Positions 54,846 through 63,505 of a DNA stretch of 64,000 bases are shown here, piece after piece. Under the pieces are notes generated by a model. The model ran no database searches. It was not told the DNA's origin and was given only the letters and a program-made list of their open reading frames with translations. This DNA comes from Dulcicalothrix desertica PCC 7102 (GTDB taxonomy: Bacteria > Cyanobacteriota > Cyanobacteriia > Cyanobacteriales > Nostocaceae): contig NZ_RSCL01000008.1 in the NCBI RefSeq assembly GCF_003991905.1, positions 124,001 to 188,000 on the forward strand, written 5' to 3'. The position numbers and the translations under genes were made by a program. Positions within the stretch are counted from its first letter, which is position 1. Each line of letters starts with the position of its first letter.

Positions 54846-57800
54846 TTAAAACGATGATTTTAAGTGTTCTGCTAATACTTGTACATTCGGTTCTAAGACG
54901 CATGTGTAATGATTACCAGGAACATCAATGATTGTTATATCTTCTGCGTCCATGATAGAGAAAAATTCTACCCATACGAGAGTTGGGTCAGGCGCCATTA
55001 TATGCTTTTCTTTAGCTCTGAATACGGTGACTTTTCCTGGGTATGGCTGTTTGACATAGGAATAAGTTGCCTTTAGTGTGCCAACTAATACATCGACGAT
55101 GCGTCGGTTTTGTTGGCTTTGATTTGATGGTGGTAATATTTTGGCTTCTACTGCTTTGTCAAGGATGTAGTCGATTTGTTCCTCAGCATCCAAGTGCTTC
55201 ATTTCATTACTGTTTACCAAATTATCTTGACCTAACATTCCACCAAAATACCTCGAAAGGGCGCCAACTAAATAAGGAGCGTCAATTTTCTTGTTTTTAT
55301 CTAAGAGAATTGGAATATAAGAGTCTACTATTGCTAACAAAGAGACTTCATGTCCCATTTTGTGTAGTTGCTGCGCCATTTCATACGCGACAACTCCCCC
55401 AAATGACCACCCACCAATATAATATGGCCCATTTGGTTGAAATTTCTGAATAGCTTCAATATAGACGCTAGCCATATCCTCGACGCGCGTTAAAGGTTCT
55501 TCTCCATTAAATCCTTGTGCTTGTAAGCCATAAAATGGTTGGTCGTTACTTAGGTGCTGCGCTAATTTTAAGTAACTCATAACATGACCACCTGCGGGAT
55601 GTACGCAGAAAAATGGCGCCTTGTTACCTTTTGGCTGGATGGGAATTAGAAGGGAGTTATCAAAAGTATCTGTGGTATTAAGAAGTACAGCAAATTCTTC
55701 AATAGTAGGATTTGTAAGGAGTGTTGAAATCGGTAATTCCCTACCAAATTGCTGCCCAATGGCTGCTATCAAGAATATTGCTGAAAGAGAACTTCCACCA
55801 ATTTCAAAGAAGTTATCTTTAATACCTATTGGTTGAATGTTTAAAATCTCTGACCACACTTTTGCCAGTCTTTGTTCAGTATCATTGCGCGGTGCGATAA
55901 ATTCATCATGTTGGCTAAAGCTTGAAGCTGTTGGCTTTGGCAAAGTACGGCGGTTTACTTTTCCACTCGGTGTTAAGGGTAATGCCTCTAATATCACAAA
56001 AGCTACGGGTATCATGTAATCTGGTAGCTTTTGTCTCAAAAAATCACGCAACTTGCCTGGAGTTGGTTCGCAATTTGTAGTAATATAAGCTACTATTTGT
56101 TTTTCGGTTAATTCTTCAGAACGGGTAATGACGACTGCTTCTCGCACTTCTGGATGAGCAGATAGAGCGTTTTCTATTTCCCCTAATTCAATCCTAAAAC
56201 CCCGAATTTTTACTTGGTTGTCTATTCTATTAATGTATTCAATGTTGCCATCATGCAGATAACGAGCTAAGTCTCCAGTTTTATAAAAACGCGAACCTGG
56301 TAATAAAGGATTATCAATAAACCTTTCGCTAGTTAAATCAGGACGGTTAAGATAACCACGCGCAACTCCTGCACCACCTATATATAATTCGCCGCTTACT
56401 CCTATTGGTACTGGTTGGAGATGCTCATCTAATATATAAATTTGTGTATTGGCAATGGGACGACCGATAGGGATTAGAGCATGAGATAATTTATTGGCTT
56501 CGACTTTACAAACAGTTGACCAAATAGTAGTTTCAGTTGGCCCATATAAATTCCATACTGATTCACCTTTGTCTAATAAATGCTGCGCCAACTCACTTGT
56601 TAGACCTTCACCACCACAAAGAATTTTTAATCGCTCAAAACCATTCCATCCAGTTGCGAGTAACATTCGCCAACTTGCTGGTGTGGCTTGCATTATCGTT
56701 GCACCACTACTATTTATTAGTTCTAACAGGCGCCTACCATCACTAGCTATTTCTCGGCTAGCTAATACTACCTTAGCACCAGTAATTAAAGGTAAATATA
56801 ACTCAAGGGCGGCAATGTCAAATGATACTGTAGTAACTGCTAATAGTACATCTGTTGCTGTAATTCCAGGTTCATGCTGCATCGATTTTAGAAAATTTAC
56901 CACACCGCGATGAGGAATTTCTACTCCTTTCGGTTTACCTGTTGAACCAGAGGTGTAAATAACATATGCTAGATTTTCGACGGTTGCACATGGCGCCAAA
57001 TTTTCTTGGCTATGGGTAGCAATATGTTCTTGGTGTGTTTGTAAACAAATTGTTTTCCTTTGGTTATCATCACAAAATAACTTTATATTATCAGTCAGCA
57101 ATACTGGCGCCTGAGAATCAGATAATATTAATTCTAAACGTTCTTGTGGATAACCTGGGTCTAAAGGTAGGTAAGCGGCACCTGCTTTGAGGATAGCCAA
57201 AAGTCCTACTACCATTTCTAAAGAACGCTCAACGCAAATACCAACCAATACCCCTGGTTTAACTCCCAGTGTTTGTAAATAGTGTGCCAGTTGATTTGCA
57301 CAGCAGTTTAGTGTACGGTAGGTAAGCTCTTTAGAAGCAAAGGAAACCGCTACTGCATCTGGTGTTCGCTCGACCTGTGCCTCAATTAATTGATGAAGAG
57401 TTGTAAATTCATAATCGTTTTCAGTTGCGTTCCACTCTACCAGTATTTCGTCTCGTTGCCTCTCACTCAACAATGATAACTGAGCTACTGCTTGTTCTGG
57501 ATTTGATACAATACTTTCCACTAAATTTTGAAAATGTTCGCTGAACTGAGCAACCGTTACTTTATCTAACAAATTACTATTGTATTTAAAGTTACACAGT
57601 AGTGACTCATAAGTGTCGATGACTTCCAAGCATAAATCGAATTCTATATTATCTTGGGGTGGTTTCTGGTACTCTAGTTCAAGTTGGTAAGTAAATAAAG
57701 CTTGACAAATAGATAAATGGCTTGAATTAGACTTTGACTGTAATTGCTTTATCAATGAAGCAAAGGGATAATCTTGATACTTGCTTATTTCTGAAACAGT

Positions 57801-58181
57801 ATGACTAACTTGGCTCAAAAAGGTTTTAAATGAGGTAGTTTCCGAAATCAAATCTTTTGAAACGACTACGTTAGAGATAAGCTTAGTGAGTAGCAAACCA
57901 ACAATAATTTCTTTCTCAGTTGTGTAACGATAAAGCAAAACTTTAAATGCTGCTAACAAAGCGTTATCAATGCTGACACTTTGATTATTTGCCAGTTCTT
58001 TAAGTAACGCAGTTAGTTTATTATTGATTACAAACTTATGAGAAGCGCAATTATATTTTTTAGTAGAACGAGGTAAATTAGTAGGAAATTCGAGTAAAGG
58101 TAATTCTCCGGATAGATGTTTTTCCCAATATGCTTGAAGTTTTGACATAGAAGACATAGAAATTGATGCTTTCAGCGTCAC
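54846..58181 (-). CDS. single-module NRPS: half condensation-A-PCP-TE
   Basis: 1111 residues. Residues ~13-240 are only the C-terminal half of a condensation domain (QAYWEKHLSGELPLLEFPTN onward); the first half with HHxxxDG is absent. The A domain (~260-750) has YTSGSTGKPKG, NLYGPTE and PSGKVNRR. Specificity residues read D455, I456, L459, Q498, L521, G523, L545, I553, W554, K741, a code I recall for glycine. The PCP has FFEIGGSSLS (S798). The type-I TE has GWSFGG (S926), D953 and H1091. It should load an amino acid and release it by hydrolysis or transfer to an acceptor. SD weak at ATG 58181. Shares a 73-bp divergent spacer with the BT1-type transporter. Confidence 0.93.
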   Translation of the reverse strand: MTLKASISMSSMSKLQAYWEKHLSGELPLLEFPTNLPRSTKKYNCASHKFVINNKLTALLKELANNQSVSIDNALLAAFKVLLYRYTTEKEIIVGLLLTKLISNVVVSKDLISETTSFKTFLSQVSHTVSEISKYQDYPFASLIKQLQSKSNSSHLSICQALFTYQLELEYQKPPQDNIEFDLCLEVIDTYESLLCNFKYNSNLLDKVTVAQFSEHFQNLVESIVSNPEQAVAQLSLLSERQRDEILVEWNATENDYEFTTLHQLIEAQVERTPDAVAVSFASKELTYRTLNCCANQLAHYLQTLGVKPGVLVGICVERSLEMVVGLLAILKAGAAYLPLDPGYPQERLELILSDSQAPVLLTDNIKLFCDDNQRKTICLQTHQEHIATHSQENLAPCATVENLAYVIYTSGSTGKPKGVEIPHRGVVNFLKSMQHEPGITATDVLLAVTTVSFDIAALELYLPLITGAKVVLASREIASDGRRLLELINSSGATIMQATPASWRMLLATGWNGFERLKILCGGEGLTSELAQHLLDKGESVWNLYGPTETTIWSTVCKVEANKLSHALIPIGRPIANTQIYILDEHLQPVPIGVSGELYIGGAGVARGYLNRPDLTSERFIDNPLLPGSRFYKTGDLARYLHDGNIEYINRIDNQVKIRGFRIELGEIENALSAHPEVREAVVITRSEELTEKQIVAYITTNCEPTPGKLRDFLRQKLPDYMIPVAFVILEALPLTPSGKVNRRTLPKPTASSFSQHDEFIAPRNDTEQRLAKVWSEILNIQPIGIKDNFFEIGGSSLSAIFLIAAIGQQFGRELPISTLLTNPTIEEFAVLLNTTDTFDNSLLIPIQPKGNKAPFFCVHPAGGHVMSYLKLAQHLSNDQPFYGLQAQGFNGEEPLTRVEDMASVYIEAIQKFQPNGPYYIGGWSFGGVVAYEMAQQLHKMGHEVSLLAIVDSYIPILLDKNKKIDAPYLVGALSRYFGGMLGQDNLVNSNEMKHLDAEEQIDYILDKAVEAKILPPSNQSQQNRRIVDVLVGTLKATYSYVKQPYPGKVTVFRAKEKHIMAPDPTLVWVEFFSIMDAEDITIIDVPGNHYTCVLEPNVQVLAEHLKSSF

Positions 58182-58254
58182 GCTGCTAAGAATTTAATCT
58201 ATTATAAAGTTTAATGGCTTAATTAAATCAGGTAACTATCAAATCAGGTGACTA

Positions 58255-59478
58255 ATGTCCAACACAACTAGGCAAGATTCGATGACAATACAGAAACTTA
58301 TTGGCATCATGGTTCTGTTTTACTTAATTCAAACTTACGGATGTAATCCAGGACTTTTTGGTCTTCCGCTGACCATTTATCTCAAAGATAACCTTGGACT
58401 TTCACCAGCACAGTTAGCAACCTTTAGCAGTCTGATATTCTCTCCCTGGTTAGTTAGACCAATTTACGGAATGCTTGGAGATGCTGTTTCATTATTTGGC
58501 TACCAGTTCAAAAGCTACTTTTTTATTTGCTATGCGTCAACGCTTGCTGTCTTATTAGGGTTAGGTATATTTCAAGTTAACACATATTGGTTGTTGGCGA
58601 TTAGTCTAATTTTAGTTAATTTTTTCATAGCCTTTAGCGACGTACTAACAGATAAAATAATGGTCGTTCAGGGTCGCATTTTAAACAATACAGCTCGCTT
58701 ACAGGCAATTCAATGGACTTCTTTAAGTTTTGGTCAAGCTTTACTGTATTTTGTTGGCGGCTGGTTTGCTCAAAATTCTAATTTATCGATGGCGTTTATA
58801 TTCACAGCAATTGTACCATTGATTGGTTTAGTTGCAACCTTTATATTACTTGCAGATGAAAAAAAGGAGCGTAACACTGTTCCGGTTAAAAATAATTTAA
58901 AAGCTGTTTGGTTAGCAGTAAAATCACGACGTTTTCTTACTGTTATAGCTTTTATTGCTTGCCTACAATTTACTCTTGTGCCAACGCTAGTAAATTACCT
59001 TGTCTATTACTACAAGGATGCTTTGAATTTTGACTCTCAATTTATAGGTATTTTGGGTACATTTGAAGCTTTGTCTAATGGTATAGGCGCCCTCATGTTT
59101 GGTATCTTTGCCTTTAGGATTTCGCGAAAACTGTTGTTAAATTTAGCAATTGGGTTTACAGCTGCCTCTACAATTGGTTTATTATTCATAACCAATGCAC
59201 AAAGTGCTATGTTGGTTAGTGTATTTTTTGGATTTTTTTCAATGATAGCCATGCTGGGTGTCTTAGAAATTGCAGCAAGGTCTTGTCCTGTTGGTGTAGA
59301 AGGTGCCACCTATGCAATACTAATGTCTGTGTATCAGCTAGTTAGACAACCTGGGCCTATTTTGGGAGGTTACTTATATGGTTGGGGAACTCCAGTTTAC
59401 GTTCTTGTGATTATCAGTGCTGTATTTACAATATTTTGCTGGCTTTTAATTCCTTTGCTGAAGCTAGACCAAGAGTAG
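58255..59478 (+). CDS. BT1/folate-biopterin-type major facilitator transporter
   Basis: 407 residues, twelve membrane helices. The BT1 family motif appears as LSPAQLATFSSLIFSPWLVRPIYGMLGDAVSLFGYQFKSYF; later ALSNGIGALMFGIFAF and AARSCPVGVEGATYAILMSV are also typical. Characterised relatives import folates or pterins, but many cyanobacterial ones are uncharacterised. Divergent from the NRPS with a 73-bp gap, so they may share a control region. Its 3' end overlaps the dioxygenase gene (59426-59478) on the opposite strand. In this locus it could move a precursor or the product. Confidence 0.85.
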   Translation: MSNTTRQDSMTIQKLIGIMVLFYLIQTYGCNPGLFGLPLTIYLKDNLGLSPAQLATFSSLIFSPWLVRPIYGMLGDAVSLFGYQFKSYFFICYASTLAVLLGLGIFQVNTYWLLAISLILVNFFIAFSDVLTDKIMVVQGRILNNTARLQAIQWTSLSFGQALLYFVGGWFAQNSNLSMAFIFTAIVPLIGLVATFILLADEKKERNTVPVKNNLKAVWLAVKSRRFLTVIAFIACLQFTLVPTLVNYLVYYYKDALNFDSQFIGILGTFEALSNGIGALMFGIFAFRISRKLLLNLAIGFTAASTIGLLFITNAQSAMLVSVFFGFFSMIAMLGVLEIAARSCPVGVEGATYAILMSVYQLVRQPGPILGGYLYGWGTPVYVLVIISAVFTIFCWLLIPLLKLDQE

Positions 59479-60604
59479 CTGGTGTCATATCGCGAATGTT
59501 ACACATGTTTCCGAAAGCAGTGAGTATCTTTCGCTTCTGTGCAGTATTGAGTCTACTATGAGCAACTTGTAGATTATCGATGAGAAGAATATCCCCTTGC
59601 TTCCATTGAAAAATTGCTGCATTTTTCCATTCAGCTTTTCCCAATTCTTTCGCTTCTGCTTCGGTTATTGTAATACATTCATTATCACCATTGACAAAAT
59701 ACGCATTAAGTGTACTAGTTCGTTTTTGCGAACCATCAACAACAGTTGCTGCCGTTGTTAGTCTTTGCTGATATTGTTTGTACAACGAAGCTGGTAGCCA
59801 ATTATAATAAAGCCTTTTTGCCAATGAATACCGCTGGCTAATATTTTTATACCATTCTCTACTTACTAAACAATCAACAATACTTAGGCAAAAACAGAGC
59901 CGACTTGTTCTTGGGTGACTAAATAAGGTAATATAAGAACACTCAAAATTTAAAGAGCCATCTTCTTCCCAGTTAAAATCAAATCCTTGTTCAGTAATAA
60001 GTTTGCTAATCTCATGTTTCGATAGTCCCTCAAAGACTAATCCTAGTAGATGTTCAGGAACATATCGCACAAATCGCTGCGGATAATTGGCAATTTTGTG
60101 CTGTAAACTCGGAGATAAGTTATTAAATAGCCTTTCTGTATTTATTATCGGAGTTTCACCATATACGTCTGGCTGTACTTGACAAAAAAAAGCAAGTAGA
60201 TTAGGGCGCCAAGGTACCATATTGAGTTCATTATGAGGAGCAATAACGGTATTTGGTGGAGCTTCTGAAGACGTGAAGACTTTATCGGTTATTCGTACAC
60301 GATGAGCGCTACCAAAGTGGTAAACTGACTCTAACTGGATATTCAAGAACTCTAAAACTTTCTGAAATTGATTACCATCCTTAATATCAAATCCTCGAAA
60401 CAAAACGGCGCCGTATTTATCTAGCAGTTTATTAAACTCGGCGCCATTTTCAGCCAGTAATCGTGAAAGATGTGCAAAGGATGTTTCTTGTACAGGCTCA
60501 ACTACCAAAGGTAGCTCTTTTTCCGACGTGCTGTATGTTTTTTCGTCATCTCGTAAAAATCTGAATTGTATGTCTTTTGAGATAGAAATTGGAAGATTTT
60601 GCAT
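59426..60604 (-). CDS. TauD/TfdA (SyrP-like) Fe(II)/2-oxoglutarate dioxygenase
   Basis: 392 residues. YGAVLFRGFDI at ~64-73 opens the TauD domain. Metal ligands are H124 and E126 in APHNELN (H-x-E instead of the commoner H-x-D) and distal H349 in DNLQVAHSRL; R358 is placed to hold 2-oxoglutarate. H-N-E is typical of SyrP-like hydroxylases working on carrier-bound amino acids in NRPS pathways. It is longer than TauD by a ~90-residue insertion (~190-290) of unknown role. Overlaps the transporter gene by 53 bp tail-to-tail. Likely hydroxylates or desaturates the NRPS-bound residue (inference). Confidence 0.88.
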   Translation of the reverse strand: MQNLPISISKDIQFRFLRDDEKTYSTSEKELPLVVEPVQETSFAHLSRLLAENGAEFNKLLDKYGAVLFRGFDIKDGNQFQKVLEFLNIQLESVYHFGSAHRVRITDKVFTSSEAPPNTVIAPHNELNMVPWRPNLLAFFCQVQPDVYGETPIINTERLFNNLSPSLQHKIANYPQRFVRYVPEHLLGLVFEGLSKHEISKLITEQGFDFNWEEDGSLNFECSYITLFSHPRTSRLCFCLSIVDCLVSREWYKNISQRYSLAKRLYYNWLPASLYKQYQQRLTTAATVVDGSQKRTSTLNAYFVNGDNECITITEAEAKELGKAEWKNAAIFQWKQGDILLIDNLQVAHSRLNTAQKRKILTAFGNMCNIRDMTPATLGLASAKELKASKIL

Positions 60605-60679
60605 GTTTATACTGTAAAGCTAAAAAATGCACCAGTTAATAAAATAATAACTTTAATCGTTCCAATTTCCATACCTCCA

Positions 60680-61651
60680 CTAGGCTGATTCTGCTTCTGT
60701 TTTAATCGCAGATTGGCTGGTTGAAGTTATACATACCCCCACCAGAATTACACCAAAACTGACCAAAGTAACCCAGCTAGGACTTTCCGAAAAAATCACC
60801 CAAGCTTCTTGGGTGCTAAGAACGGGAACAAACAAATCGCATAAGGAAACAAATCCTGAAGTTAACCAATTTAGTGAATATGCGTAAAGTCCCAGCCCTA
60901 GTATTTGACATATCAATGCTAGTGAAATTACGTAAATCCATTCATGCAACGAATGGGGGAAAATCTGACCTTCTGTAAGTATGACGATAGGAAAAAGCAA
61001 AACCGTGCCAATTGCAGAACACCAAGTCATAATAACTACTGGACTCAAGTGAGTTCGTAGTTGCTCTACTAAAAGTGGGTATAAGCCAAGAAAAACGGCT
61101 GATAGTATTGCCGCTAAATCTCCTTGGAGTTTGTCAGTCGCAGCTTCGGTAAAATCATGGTATGCCAGGAGGCAAGCTCCTATTATTGCTACTAACATAC
61201 CGCTAAGGAATTTACTATCAAAGCGCTTTCCCCAAATCAACCACCCCCCACAAACCGTGAACAGTGGCGCCAAATTGTGCATGAGCGTAGAGTTTGCGAC
61301 GCTGGTATGAGCTAAAGACCAAGCCCAAAGAGCAAGAGTGGCAAACATCACAACTCCAACTCCTATCAAGAGCAAGATTTGCCGGATTGTGTAACGTTGC
61401 GGTAATTTCGGTTGACTACCCGACAGTTGCCCGCGTGCTGCTGTAAATTGATTCCACAGCACAAAAGCGACAGTAGATATCCAAAAACGATTAAAAATTG
61501 TAGCGTTAGGACCTAGTTCACCTTCGCTCAAACGGATCAGAATTGGCGAGAAAGATAGAGCCACTAGGCTAAGTAACAAAGAAGCAAGTGCTACGGTCGT
61601 TGGTGATGCGAATAGTTGTTCGCCGGGGAGTTTCGATTTTACCTTGAGCAT
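60680..61651 (-). CDS. EamA-type (DMT superfamily) permease
   Basis: 323 residues, ten membrane helices in two EamA halves. GPNATIFNRFWISTVAFVLWNQF and SLAHTSVANSTLMHNLAPLFTVCGGWLIWGKRFDS in the first half, LSWVTLVS-type end in the second. It lies 75 bp upstream of the dioxygenase gene on the same strand and is likely co-transcribed. A metabolite exporter for the locus product is the simplest reading. Not closely similar to the EamA protein at 26806. Confidence 0.85.
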   Translation of the reverse strand: MLKVKSKLPGEQLFASPTTVALASLLLSLVALSFSPILIRLSEGELGPNATIFNRFWISTVAFVLWNQFTAARGQLSGSQPKLPQRYTIRQILLLIGVGVVMFATLALWAWSLAHTSVANSTLMHNLAPLFTVCGGWLIWGKRFDSKFLSGMLVAIIGACLLAYHDFTEAATDKLQGDLAAILSAVFLGLYPLLVEQLRTHLSPVVIMTWCSAIGTVLLFPIVILTEGQIFPHSLHEWIYVISLALICQILGLGLYAYSLNWLTSGFVSLCDLFVPVLSTQEAWVIFSESPSWVTLVSFGVILVGVCITSTSQSAIKTEAESA

Positions 61652-61871
61652 TAATTTCCAATTAGATTATCAAATGTATTTGTATTGCTTGCTACTTTGT
61701 CGCTTTTTTGAGCGTACAAATATATAATGTCATAATTATTACATTTTATTACAATTGTCCGAGTGCAACACATTAAAAAAAATCTGTCAACAGAGGTAAT
61801 TAACTACATTTATAGCTATTTTTGATGATTTCCAAAAGAAAAATCAGAAAAAGTCTAAAAATATGATAAAA

Positions 61872-61902
61872 GAAACCCGGTTTCGGAAAGAAACCGGGTT
61901 TT
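61872..61902. terminator. GAAACCCGGTTTC hairpin after the methyltransferase gene
   Basis: AAACCCGGTTTC-GGAAA-GAAACCGGGTTT stem with T's on both sides, 9 bp beyond the methyltransferase stop. It belongs to the dispersed GAAACC repeat family and probably functions as terminator. Confidence 0.65.
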
Positions 61903-61910
61903 TAGGATGC

Positions 61911-62951
61911 TCAAGACTTTTTGCTAAATTCCATCACTGTCAGACTGGTTCCTGTGTGAATCACTTGTTCTAGTTGAAAGCCGCTAGTACTAAACAACTC
62001 CTTATATTCTTCTTCGGTGCGCCAATAACCCCCTGGATTTGTCACCATCATCTGAACTGCGGCAAGACCTGGAATAGTTCCATCTGGATATTCTACTGGC
62101 GCCCCGCGAGGTGGAACAAGTGTTTGTAGAAGTACGACTTTACCTTGTGGAGGAAGAGCTTCTCTACACCGAGTAATTACTTGACGCGCGTCTTCAACAT
62201 TAAATACAGACAAGAAATACTTCATTATAATTGCCGAAGCACCTTTTGGTAACTCCTCTAAAGCATTTCCGCCAACAACTTGCACAGCATCACTATCAAT
62301 TCCTTGACTTGCGAGGAAAGCAGGAGCTATCTCAACTTCATGTGGAAGGTCGAATAATATACCTTTACATCCGAATTTCTTGACAATATGGGCAATTAGT
62401 GAGCCTCGATTGCCTCCAACATCCATAACTGTATCAAATTGGCCGAAGTCGTAGACCTCAAACAGTGAATCAATTGCTTGATTCGTCAAATAGCTCATGG
62501 CATTATTAAACAAGTTTTTACTATCGGGGTTTTCCGACATGAAAAACTCATAAAAATTTTTGCCATGTGCCCTTTCAAAAGCGACTTCCCCTGTTTTCAA
62601 TGAACCACCTAATTCTCTCCAAGCATCCCACATCGGTGGTTCTGTAATATGTAACAAAAAATGTCCTAAACTTGGCTCTGCATCTGTAACCAGGAGTTCT
62701 GAGAGTTCTGTTGCAGCAAATACACGTCCAGGTTTTTCTGCAAACACACCTAGATGAGCTAAAGCACGAAGAAGAACATAAAGAGTTTCTACTTTTGTCG
62801 AAGTTTTTTCTGCTATCGCTTCCACAGTCATTGCCCCTGACTGTAACAGGTTAGGTATACCTAAATTTGTTGCTATATAAAGACACTGGCTTTGCCAATA
62901 GCCATAAATCATCTTAGCAAGTTTATTTGATGCCGAATTCGTCCCTAACAA
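61911..62951 (-). CDS. O-methyltransferase homologue lacking the catalytic histidine
   Basis: 346 residues of the plant-caffeate/acetylserotonin type: a winged-helix dimerisation domain (~15-100) and a Rossmann SAM domain starting VMDVGGNRGSLIAHIV (~175-190). At the position of the general-base His (normally L-H-D-W-x-D-E-D-A), the sequence is F-L-S-V-F-N-V-E-D-A, so Ser248 replaces His, Phe replaces Trp and Val replaces Asp. The second G of the SAM loop is kept. Other members without the base have turned into decarboxylases, hydroxylases or N/C-methyltransferases. Separated from the EamA gene by 259 bp and a terminator, so it has its own transcript. Confidence 0.85.
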   Translation of the reverse strand: MLGTNSASNKLAKMIYGYWQSQCLYIATNLGIPNLLQSGAMTVEAIAEKTSTKVETLYVLLRALAHLGVFAEKPGRVFAATELSELLVTDAEPSLGHFLLHITEPPMWDAWRELGGSLKTGEVAFERAHGKNFYEFFMSENPDSKNLFNNAMSYLTNQAIDSLFEVYDFGQFDTVMDVGGNRGSLIAHIVKKFGCKGILFDLPHEVEIAPAFLASQGIDSDAVQVVGGNALEELPKGASAIIMKYFLSVFNVEDARQVITRCREALPPQGKVVLLQTLVPPRGAPVEYPDGTIPGLAAVQMMVTNPGGYWRTEEEYKELFSTSGFQLEQVIHTGTSLTVMEFSKKS

Positions 62952-63107
62952 ATCTATTTCTCCGTGTCAAAATTTTACATTACTTCAATTTCTATTTATT
63001 CGTACCATCTCGTCAATAGGCCTAGTAGTGCGTGGTAAAGATAATTACTATTACTGCACAGGCGCGTGTTTTTGTTAAAATATGAAAAATTGAGGCGCCT
63101 GCTCCGT

Positions 63108-63359
63108 TTGAAAGCTGTTGAAGTCACTGGCAGTATTGACAAAAATGGAAATTTAATCTTGGATGAGCCGATTCTTGCAGAAGAACACTCTAATAGGGTT
63201 CGAGTCATAGTTTTGTTTACTGACCAAGAAGAAATTGACCCTGATGATACGCCCATCGAAGAAGTTAAAGCTATTTTAAGGAGAGGATTTCAGCAAGCAA
63301 AAGCTGGGCAAACTAGACCTGTAAGCGAGCTATGGAGTCGGATTGATACTAAATCATGA
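63108..63359 (+). CDS. RelN-family antitoxin (second copy)
   Basis: 84 codons from TTG 63108, aligned with the start of the first copy; the first in-frame ATG-like extension (63066) is not supported. LKAVEVTGSIDKNGNLILDE, NRVRVIVLF and DPDDTPIEEVKAILRRGFQQAKAGQ are about two-thirds identical to the copy at 54196, and the leader with GGCGCC is conserved. The antitoxin frame is intact although its toxin is not. It lies in direct orientation to the first copy, on the other side of the NRPS locus. Confidence 0.75.
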   Translation: MKAVEVTGSIDKNGNLILDEPILAEEHSNRVRVIVLFTDQEEIDPDDTPIEEVKAILRRGFQQAKAGQTRPVSELWSRIDTKS

Positions 63360-63505
63360 TATTATTTTAGTGCTGGTATCTAGTCATATATCAAGTTGAG
63401 GCGCCTACAACTATTTTGGTGATAACAATTTCTTCAAAATTTGATAGAGAACATATTCAAGTAAACGAAATCCTAGAAATCATCAGCGAATTTTATAAAG
63501 ATTGA
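63356..63505 (+). pseudogene. remnant of a RelE toxin
   Basis: An ATG at 63356 overlaps the antitoxin stop as in the intact pair, but TAG comes after four codons. In the same frame the rest still reads W-Y-L-V-I-Y-Q-V-E-A-P-T-T-I-L-V-I-T-I and SSKFDREHIQVNEILEIISEFYKD, clearly matching the intact toxin C-terminus. About 70 central residues are missing. So the toxin is deleted and dead. Confidence 0.8.

Noticed and set aside
59426-60604. Isonitrile-forming enzyme of the ScoE type (TauD fold plus glycine)
   Set aside because: The acyl-ACP ligase, carrier and thioesterase-lyase partners of that pathway are missing, so the analogy rests only on fold and predicted substrate.
54846-62951. Mycosporine-like amino acid cluster (mysE-type A-PCP-TE)
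   Set aside because: No dehydroquinate-synthase-like or MysC ATP-grasp gene is present, the NRPS has a half C domain that MysE lacks, and the A-domain code does not read as serine.
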